This document shows positions 56,671-64,000 of a stretch of DNA of 64,000 nt, piece by piece. The DNA comes from Charina bottae. Taxonomy: Eukaryota; Chordata; Lepidosauria; Squamata; Charinaidae. The notes under the pieces were generated by a model, which was given only the letters and a program-made list of their open reading frames with translations, made no database searches and was not told the DNA's origin. Position 1 is the first letter of the stretch, and every line of letters starts with the position of its first letter. The translations under genes and the position numbers were made by a program. Location: assembly GCA_023362775.1 (NCBI GenBank), contig JALMGJ010000006.1, forward strand, positions 2,950,001 through 3,014,000. The letters are read 5' to 3'.

Positions 56671-57600
56671 TTATTTATTTATTTATTTATTAATCAGATT
56701 TCTATCACCGCCCATCTCCCTCCTCCGGAGGGACTCTGGGCGGTTTACAAGAAGATAATAAAAACAAGAAACATAAAATATACACACAATATAAAAATAC
56801 CATTATTAAATAATTGTAAAACAAGATTAAAATCCAAGAGGCAAGAATAGTAAAAAGATCTAACTCAATCCGATGTAGGAGAGGGGCTCTCTAAGGTATT
56901 AGCCATCCCCAAGAGTGGCTATTCCTTCCTTGGCCCCAAGCAAGGTGGCAGAACCAAGTTTTCAGGTTCCTCCGGAAGGTCAGGAGTGAAAGGTCTAATC
57001 TCACCTCCGGGGGCAAGATGTTCCAAAGGGCGGGAGCTACTGCAGAGAAGGCCCGCCTCCTGGACCCTGCCAGATGGAACTCTCTTGTAGATGGGGTCCG
57101 CAGCAAGCCCTCTCTGCATGATCGGGTGGGACGGGTTGATGTTATGGGGATGAGGCGGTCCCTCAGGTATCCTGGCCCCATGCCATGTAGGGCTTTAAAG
57201 GTGATGACCAACACCTTGAATTGGACCCGGAAGCAAACTGGCACCCAATGCAGCTCATGTAACAAAGGTGTTATGTGTGCCGATCTAGGGGCACCAACAA
57301 TGGCCCGTGCAGCTGCATTCTGGACCAGCTTAGCCTCCGGATATTCTTCAAGGGTAGCCCCATGTAGAGCGCATTGCAGTAGTCTATATGGGAGATAACA
57401 AGGGCATGACTGACTGTTCGAAGGGCCTCCCGATCCAGGAACGGGCGTAACTGGCGCACAACACAGAGTTGTGAATATTAGCATCGCGTGAATGGGAAGA
57501 AGAACCCTCGGACCACGGGCCAAGGGGGACATCTAAGAGGGAACACCAAAGGTCCCCTTTAAGGACTTTAGTTTCTGTCCTCTGCCTGTCCAAAGTTTGC
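56671..57600 (-). pseudogene. L2/CR1-group LINE C-terminal fragment with frameshift
   Basis: The minus-strand frame 57532-56891 carries LVQNAAARAIVGAPRSAHIT, PLLHELHWVPVCFRVQFKVL and AFSAVAPALWNILPPEVRLD, a pattern found after the RT in L2-type elements. The preceding part (LRPFLDREALRTVSHALVIS, IDYCNALYMGLPLKNIRRL) is in another frame (57459 downward). One base appears lost near 57331 where CTACAGCTGG is expected and CTAAGCTGG is seen. The 3'UTR holds the GCCCAGAGTCCCTCCGG hairpin and an AAAT-type tail at 56671-56692. Confidence 0.8.
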
Positions 57601-58098
57601 AGGACATAGCGGGACTGATTTTAACCAGGGCTACCCCACTTCATTTGGCTTTTCCAAGCACAAAGCCCAGGGGATACACAAACACACCATTTAAGGAATG
57701 TTCCCCCCACTGAACCTAGAAATATATAATTCAAGCATAATTTTGGGGTTTGACGTTATATATCGTGCAGGGTTTCCTTTGTGTTATTTTCATGCTGTTT
57801 TATTTTATTGTTATTTCTTTTTCTCATGAGCCTCCAAGAGCAGTGGAATTGTGGTGGGATACCAATTTATTTATTTATGTGGCCAAGGATTATATTGTAT
57901 AAGATGGGCGGCCGTATAAATCTGTTAAATAAATTTTTTAAAAAGATTAATTAAAAAAAGAAGCAAATGAACAGAGACCCTTGTCATACTTTCTTATGTA
58001 AAAAGACAGGAACACACACAAACACAAATAAATAAATATTTTTGGGAGCAATAGCAAAATTCTAGTTGTAGCTGGGTTTTGGTTCAATGTGTTGTGTG
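57601..58098. other. Unassigned upstream sequence with LINE-tail words
   Basis: Contains GATGGGCGGCCGTATAAATC with AAT-rich tails near 57903-57950, and A/T-rich sequence. No gene seen. Confidence 0.45.
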
Positions 58099-58203
58099 CA
58101 GGGGCATCTGCAGAGATGGTCAAAAAAGTCAAGATGGCAGCCATGACTGCATGATCAAAGCTACCATTCTGATCTTTTCAACCCCTCTCTGTGGATGTCC
58201 CTG
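58099..58203. mobile_element. MITE, family 3, perfect 8-bp TSD
   Basis: CAGGGGCATCTGCAGAGATG to CTGTGGATGTCCCTG, 105 bp, with GTTGTGTG duplicated exactly on both sides. The interior has GGTCAAAAAAGTCAAGATGG and a decayed inverse. End bases and duplication length fit hAT. Confidence 0.85.
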
Positions 58204-58332
58204 GTTGTGTGAATACAGCCTAACCTTGTTTCCTCAGAGATATTTTAACATACTGCTCAATGCTCCAGTAGCAGTAAAATATCTCCATCTTGCTCCCAAG
58301 AAGTTTAATTGGCTTATTTGTGGCTACAAAAT

Positions 58333-58996
58333 CATTATTTTATTTATTTATTTATTTATTTTTATCCCACATTTATTATTTTTATAAATAACTCAAGGCG
58401 GCAAACATACCAAATACTCCTTTCTCCTCCTATTTTCCCCACAACAACCCTGTGAGGTGGGCTGGGCTGAGAAAAAGTGACTAGCCCAAGGTCACCCAGC
58501 CGGCTTTCATGCCTAAGGCGGGACTAGAACTCTCAGTCTCCTGGCTTGCCATTGGCTCCTTCCTAGGGCTGAGAGAAAGTGACTGGCCCAAGGTCACCCA
58601 GCCGGCTTTCATGCCTAAGGCGGGACTAGAACTCTCAGTCTCCTGGTTTGCCATTGGCTCCTTCCTAGGGCTGAGAGAAAGTGAGTGGCCCAAGGTCACC
58701 CAGCCGGCTTTCATGCCTCAAGCGGGACTAGAACTCTCAGACTCCTGGTTTGCCATTGGCTCCTTCCTAGGGCTGAGAGACAGGGACTGGCCCAAGGTCA
58801 CCCAGCCGGCTTTCATGCCTAAGGCGGGACTAGAACTCTCAGTCTCCTGGTTTGCCATTGGCTCCTCCCTAGGGCTGAGAGACAGGGACTGGCCCAAGGT
58901 CACCCAGCCGGCTTTCATGCCTAAGGTGGGACTAGAGCTCACCGCCTCCTGGTTTCTAGCCCAGCACCTTAACCACTAGACCAAACTGGCTCTATA
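58333..58996 (-). mobile_element. tRNA-derived SINE with about five tandem internal units
   Basis: Read on the minus strand from 58996: CCAGTTTGGTCTAGTGGTTA (A-box region), GAGCTCTAGTCCCACC (B-box region), GGGTGACCTTGGGCCAGTC, then CACCTCACAGGGTTGTTGTG, GCCGCCTTGAGTTATTT and an AAATAAAT tail. The part from the B box through GGAGGAGCCAATGGCAAACC recurs with a 102-bp period (34 codons in the spurious frame), about five times between 58465 and 58975, with few differences between units. Confidence 0.82.
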
Positions 58997-59285
58997 TTAG
59001 CTTCACACAATCCTCAGAATAAAATAAGCCTTGATTGTGCAAGCCCAATCACAGTCATGGGTTTATGGCTCCATGTATTGGATTAACCCAGCCAATGAAG
59101 CATGGAAAACCAGCTCCCTTCACTCCTGTGGCTTCATGCACACATCCAGGTCTTGCACCAATATGGAAGTGATTTGCCACTGCTTTATTCTAGGATGTGT
59201 TGACCCGCTTAACTTTTCACGATTGGTCAAAAAAATAGTTAGGTAGATGCTGTAGGTAGATAAAATCTCTGTTGGGTCCATCTTG

Positions 59286-62096
59286 ATGGCTTCATGGACA
59301 CATCCAGGTAGTTTATGGGATGGGCTAGTCCATATCACATCCCATTTTAAGATAATATTGGGTTCCTATAACACTCTGGTATTCCCCGTAGTAACCGATG
59401 GCTGTGGGATACGTTCAACTAGCCCCAGATGTGATGACGCAGCTAGCTCAAAGCCGAAAGGACGGCTAGCGGCCGACGGTGCTGGTGGTGAACGACGAAT
59501 CCGATGTTCTAAAGATCAACACACCATAGGAACCTGGAATGTAAGATCTATGAGCCAGGGCAAATTGGATGTGGTTATTGGTGAGATGTCAAGATTAAAT
59601 ATAGACATTTTAGGTGTCAGTGAACTGAAATGGACTGGGATGGGCCACTTCACATCAGATGACCACCAGATCTACTACTGTGGACAAGAGGACCACAGAA
59701 GAAATGGAGTAGCCTTCATAATTAATAATAAAGTGGCTAAAGCAGTGCTTGGATACAATCCAAAAAACGATAGAATGATCTCAATTCGAATTCAGGGTAA
59801 GCCATTTAACATCACAGTGATCCAAATATACGCCCCAACCACAGATGCTGAAGAAGCAGAAGTAGATCAGTTCTATGAGGATCTGCAGCACCTACTAGAT
59901 AATACACCAAAAAGAGATGTTATTTTCATTACAGGAGACTGGAATGCTAAGGTGGGTAGTCAGACGACACCTGGAATTACAGGCAAGCATGGTCTGGGAG
60001 AACAAAATGAAGCAGGACATAGGCTGATAGAATTTTGCCAAGACAACTCACTGTGCATAACAAACACTCTCTTCCAACAACCTAAAAGACGACTTTATAC
60101 ATGGACTTCACCAGATGGTCGACACCGAAATCAGATTGACTACATCCTTTGCAGCCAAAGGTGGCGGACATCTATACAGTCGGTAAAAACAAGACCTGAA
60201 GCTGACTGTAGTTCAGATCACGAACTTCTTATTGCAAAATTTAGAATCAGACTAAAGAGAATAGGGAAGACCCACAGATCAGTTAGATATGAGCTCACTA
60301 ATATTCCTAAGGAATATGCAGTGGAGGTGAAGAATAGATTTAAGGGACTAGATTTAGTAGATAGGGTCCCGGAAGAACTATGGACAGAAGTTCGCAACAT
60401 TGTTCAGGAGGCGGCAACAAAAAACGTCCCAAAGAAAAAGAAAACCAAGAAGGCAAGATGGCTGTCTGCTGAGACACTGGAAGTAGCCCAAGAAAGAAGG
60501 AAAGCAAAAGGCAACAGTGATAGGGGGAGATATGCCCAATTAAATGCAAAATTCCAGAGGTTAGCCAGAAGAGATAAGGAATTATTTTTAAACAAGCAAT
60601 GTGCGGAAGTGGAAGAAGACAATAGAATAGGAAGGACAAGAGACCTCTTCCAGAAAATTAGAAACATCGGAGGTAAATTCCAGGCAAAAATGGGTATGAT
60701 CAAAAACAAAGATGGTAAGGACCTAACAGAAGCAGAAGAGATCAAGAAAAGGTGGCAAGAATATACGGAAGATCTGTATAGGAAGGATAATAATATTGGA
60801 GATAGCTTGGATGGTGTGGTCAGTGAGTTAGAGCCAGACATCCTGAAGAGTGAGGTTGAATGGGCCTTAAGAAGCATTGCTAATAACAAGGCAGCAGGAG
60901 ACGACGGTATCCCAGCTGAACTGTTTAAAATCTTGCAAGATGATGCTGTCAAGGTGATGCATGCCATATGCCAGCAAATTTGGAAAACACAAGAATGGCC
61001 ATCAGATTGGAAAAAATCAACTTATATCCCCATACCAAAAAAGGGAAGCACTAAAGAATGTTCAAACTATCGAACAGTGGCACTTATTTCACATGCCAGT
61101 AAGGTAATGCTCAAGATCTTGCAAGGTAGACTCCAGCAATTCATGGAGCGAGAATTGCCAGATGTACAAGCTGGGTTTAGAAAAGGCAGAGGAACTAGAG
61201 ACCAAATTGCCAATATCCGCTGGATAATGGAGAAAGCCAGGGAATTTCAGAAAAACATCTATTTCTGTTTTATTGACTATTCTAAAGCCTTTGACTGTGT
61301 GGATCATAACAAACTGTGGCAAGTTCTTGGTGGTATGGGGATACCAAGTCATCTTGTCTGCCTCCTGAGGAATCTGTATAACGACCAAGTAGCAACGGTA
61401 AGAACAGAGCACGGAACAACGGACTGGTTTAAGATTGGGAAAGGAGTACGGCAGGGTTGTATACTCTCACCCTACCTATTCAACCTGTACGCAGAACACA
61501 TTATGCAACATGCTGGGCTTGAGGAATCCAAGGCTGGAGTTAAAATCGCTGGAATTAACAATCTCAGATATGCAGATGATACCACTTTGATGGCTGAAAG
61601 CGAGGAGGAGTTGAGGAGCCTTATGAGGAAGGTGAAAGAAGAAAGTGCAAAAGCTGGGTTGCAGTTAAACCTCAAAAAAACCAAGATTATGGCAACCAGC
61701 TTGATTGATGACTGGCAAATAGAGGGAGAAAAAGTGGAGGCAGTGACAGACTTTGTATTTCTAGGCGCAAAGATTACTGCAGACGCTGACTGCAGCCAGG
61801 AAATCAGAAGACGTCTACTTCTTGGGAGGAGAGCAATGGCAAATCTTGATAAAATAGTTAAGAGCAGAGACATCACACTGACAACAAAGGTCCGCATAGT
61901 TAAAGCAATGGTATTCCCTGTAGTAACCTATGGCTGCGAGAGCTGGACCATAAGGAAGGCTGAGCGAAGGAAGATAGATGCTTTTGAACTGTGGTGTTGG
62001 AGGAAAATTCTGAGAGTGCCTTGGACTGCAAGAAGATCAAACCAGTCCATACTCCAGGAAATAAAGCCAGACTGCTCACTTGAGGGAATGATATAA
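59286..62096 (+). pseudogene. RTE-clade endonuclease/reverse transcriptase, one premature stop
   Basis: Endonuclease motifs: GTWNVRS (Asn86), SELKWTG (Glu114), IYAPT, GDWN (218-221) and SDH (311-313), numbering from 59283. RT motifs: FIDYSKAFD with Asp665, GVRQGCILSPYLF, and YADD at 763-766. The C-terminus has [12 protein letters not shown] and [14 protein letters not shown]. The frame stops at a TAA (62094-62096) where the neighbouring copy has TTA, and the same frame continues beyond to 62339 (MRRQDTLQKRLMLG to KSRKRLNE). So about 80 residues are cut off by one substitution. The first ATG is 59286, but the true start is probably nearer the endonuclease. Confidence 0.92.
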
Positions 62097-62345
62097 AAGG
62101 CAAAACTGAAGTACTTTGGCCACATAATGAGAAGACAGGATACGCTGCAGAAGAGGCTGATGCTAGGGAAAGTGGAAGGCCAAAGGAAGAGGGGCCGACC
62201 AAGGGCAAGATGGATGGACGATATTCTGGAGGTGACGGACTCAACCGTGGGGGAGCTGGGGGTGGCAACGGCCGACAGGAAGCTCTGGCGTGGGCTGGTC
62301 CATGAAGTCACGAAGAGTCGGAAGCGACTGAACGAATAAACAACA
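59360..62345 (+). mobile_element. RTE/BovB-clade LINE, nearly complete
   Basis: Begins in a GC-rich leader (GATGTGATGACGCAGC, GCTAGCGGCCGACGG) and ends at GACTGAACGAATAAACAACA, with CAA repeats as the tail. It holds endonuclease and RT in one frame with a single late stop. Left boundary approximate. Likely a recent arrival given how little is broken. Confidence 0.9.
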
Positions 62346-62437
62346 ACAAGGTGATTGGAGTGGTTCTGCTGGCATTCTTGGTGGATTTCATTGGGATGTG
62401 GATGTTTTGCTCTATTGTCATTTTGAATGGTAGCACT

Positions 62438-63108
62438 ATAAACCAAGATTATGGCAACGAGCTTGATTGATGACTGGCAAATAGAGGGAGAAAAAGTGGA
62501 GGCAGTGACAGACTTTGTATTTCTAGGCGCCAAGTTTACTGCAGATGCTGACTGCAGCCAGGAAATCAGAAGACGTCTACTTCTTGGGAGGAGAGCAATG
62601 GCAAATGTTGATAAAATAGTTAAGAGCAGAGACATCACACTGACAACAAAGGTCCGCATAGTTAAAGCAATGGTATTCCCTGTAGTAACATATGGCTGCG
62701 AGAGCTGGACCATAAGGAAGGCTGAGCAAAGGAAGATAGATGCTTTTGAACTATGGTGTTGGAGGAAAATTCTGAGAGTGCCTTGGACTGCAAGAAGATC
62801 AAACCAGTCCATACTCCAGGAAATAAAGCCAGACTGCTCACTTGAGGGAAAGATATTAAAGGCAAAACTGAAGTACTTTGGCCACATAATGAGAAGACAG
62901 GATACCCTGGAGAAGAGGCTGATGCTAGGGAGTGGAAGGCCAAAGGAAGAGGGGCCGACCAAGGGCAAGATGGATGGATGGTATTCTGGAGGTGACGGAC
63001 TCGACCTTGGGGGAGCTGGGGGTGGCGACGGCCGACAGGAAGCTCTGGCGTGGGCTGGTCCATGTAGTCACGAAGAGTCGGAAGTGACTGAACGAATAAA
63101 AAACAACA
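62438..63108 (+). mobile_element. Second RTE 3' fragment in tandem with the first
   Basis: Starts abruptly at ACCAAGATTATGGCAACGAG, matching 61680 onward of the first copy, and follows it closely to GACTGAACGAATAAAAAACA. It keeps TTA where copy 1 has TAA, but lost two bases near 62930 (GGGAGTGG against GGGAAAGTGG), which shifts the last part of its frame. About 95 bp of unrelated sequence lies between the two. Confidence 0.9.
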
Positions 63109-63135
63109 AACCATATTGTGCAAACCCTTTGACTA

Positions 63136-63546
63136 TGTACCATTAAGTCATTGTTGACTCTTAGCAACGACATAGATTTTCTCCAGAATCTGTCCCCAAC
63201 CTGGTCCTTCAGGTCTTCTATTGGTGCACCCATCACCACGGAGTCCGTCCCCCTTGCTGCTGGTCATCCTCTTCTTCTCTTTCCTTCCACCTTTCCCAGC
63301 ATTGTGGATTTTTCAAAGGAACTTGGACTTCACATTGATTGATTACGTGCCATAAAGTCACTGTCCACTCTCAGAAACCACGTACAGTAGATAGGCCTTC
63401 TCCAGTCCCTAATCTGGTCTTTCATGTCTCCCAACGGTGCCTCCATCTGTAACTGAGTCCCTCCCCCTTGCTGCTGGCGGTCCTCTTCTTCTCTTTCCTT
63501 CCACCTTTCCCAGCATCAGAGCCTTCTCCAGAGAGCTGGGTCTTCA
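63136..63546 (-). mobile_element. Two RTE-like LINE 3' fragments, antisense and side by side
   Basis: TCTTCTTCTCTTTCCTTCC followed by ACCTTTCCCAGCAT occurs at 63270-63302 and at 63486-63516, each after TTGCTGCTGG. The layout matches the antisense of BovB/RTE C-terminal ends (compare TTTCCCAGCATCAGGG at 31376). Spacing about 215 bp. Strongly decayed. Confidence 0.55.
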
Positions 63547-63832
63547 CGTAATAAAATACCATGCAGGTATCTTTCTAAGCAGCTGTTTCCCCCTCTAATG
63601 AACGTGACCCATTTTGACAGAAGAGTATCAAATTTATTGCAATTTTCTCCTGGGGACGTGAGCAAGATGCAAAACGTTGAAATCCCTCCCCCCTGGAAAG
63701 GAATGCTGTGTTGCTGAGACAAGGGAAGTAACTCTTGTGTTGGTGCTGCACGCACCGAGAGAAAGTCATTTGTACCCCATCCGGGCTGTCTTCCCTGTAA
63801 GCTATTATCCATCCTGTTTGGAATGTCCAGTG

Positions 63833-63965
63833 CAGTTTCTCAACCTTGGCAACTTCAAGCTGTGTGGACTTCAACTCCCAGAATTCCCCAGCCAGCACGG
63901 CTGGCTGGGGAATTCTGGAAATTGAAGTCCACACAGCTTAAAGTTGCCGAGGTTGAGAAACACTG
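63833..63965. mobile_element. Palindromic hAT-type MITE, family 1
   Basis: CAGTTTCTCAACCTTGGC (two bases missing near the tip) to the inverse ending CACTG. Flanks GTCCAGTG and CTCTAGTG (6 of 8). Both arms carry AAGCTGTGTGG. Confidence 0.85.
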
Positions 63966-64000
63966 CTCTAGTGGGCTACAAACTGGAGCAGGATGCAGGG

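Noticed and set aside
58509..58979. A 156-codon repeat protein with 34-residue units
   Set aside because: The period is that of the SINE-internal 102-bp repeat; the frame is an artefact of a length divisible by three.
58456..58980. Possible CRISPR-like array
   Set aside because: Units are contiguous with no variable spacers, and the host is a vertebrate genome.
61928..62968. A 346-codon minus-strand frame across the two RTE copies
   Set aside because: It is the antisense of two nearly identical RTE C-terminal segments; its repeated content mirrors the tandem sense copies.

Overview
The window is vertebrate nuclear DNA, most likely from a squamate reptile (lizard or snake). Three things point there: a spliced vertebrate gene, a CpG-island promoter, and a repeat mix of BovB/RTE and L1 LINEs, CR1/L2 LINEs, Penelope-like elements, a tRNA-derived SINE ending in ACCTTT units (Sauria-type), palindromic hAT MITEs and TA-flanked MITEs. 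The species cannot be told from what I can read.

The only protein-coding host gene I can support is UBE2H, an E2 ubiquitin-conjugating enzyme, on the minus strand. Exon 1 (CDS 44101-44153) sits in a CpG island (about 43.9-44.66 kb) with a CRE, an inverted CCAAT box, a GC box and CCG/CGG repeats. Exons 2 (7647-7723), 3 (6536-6610) and 4 (1639-1678) follow with canonical splice sites and matching phases. They encode residues 1-82 and all 82 match my recollection of human UBE2H. The exon carrying the catalytic cysteine (Cys87) and the C-terminal exons lie beyond the left edge. Intron 1 is about 36.4 kb and holds most of the repeats; intron 3 carries an antisense, 5'-truncated L1 with an open 1005-codon RT frame whose poly(A) ends 23 nt from the exon 3 splice donor.

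From about 44.7 kb to the right edge is sequence upstream of UBE2H. I recognise no second host gene there. It is dense in mobile elements: Penelope-like fragments with 5' inversions and hammerhead-like motifs (47.0, 53.2 and 55.1 kb), three CR1 3' ends in tandem (54 kb), an L2-like C-terminal fragment (56.9-57.6 kb), a SINE whose internal 102-bp unit is repeated about five times (58.4-59.0 kb), and a nearly intact RTE/BovB element with a second 3' copy in tandem (59.4-63.1 kb).

I see no new multi-gene system. The most unusual signals are in the mobile DNA: arm-to-arm concordance inside the palindromic hAT MITEs, the L1 next to a splice donor, the twin-priming-like Penelope copies with ribozyme-like cores, and the internally amplified SINE.
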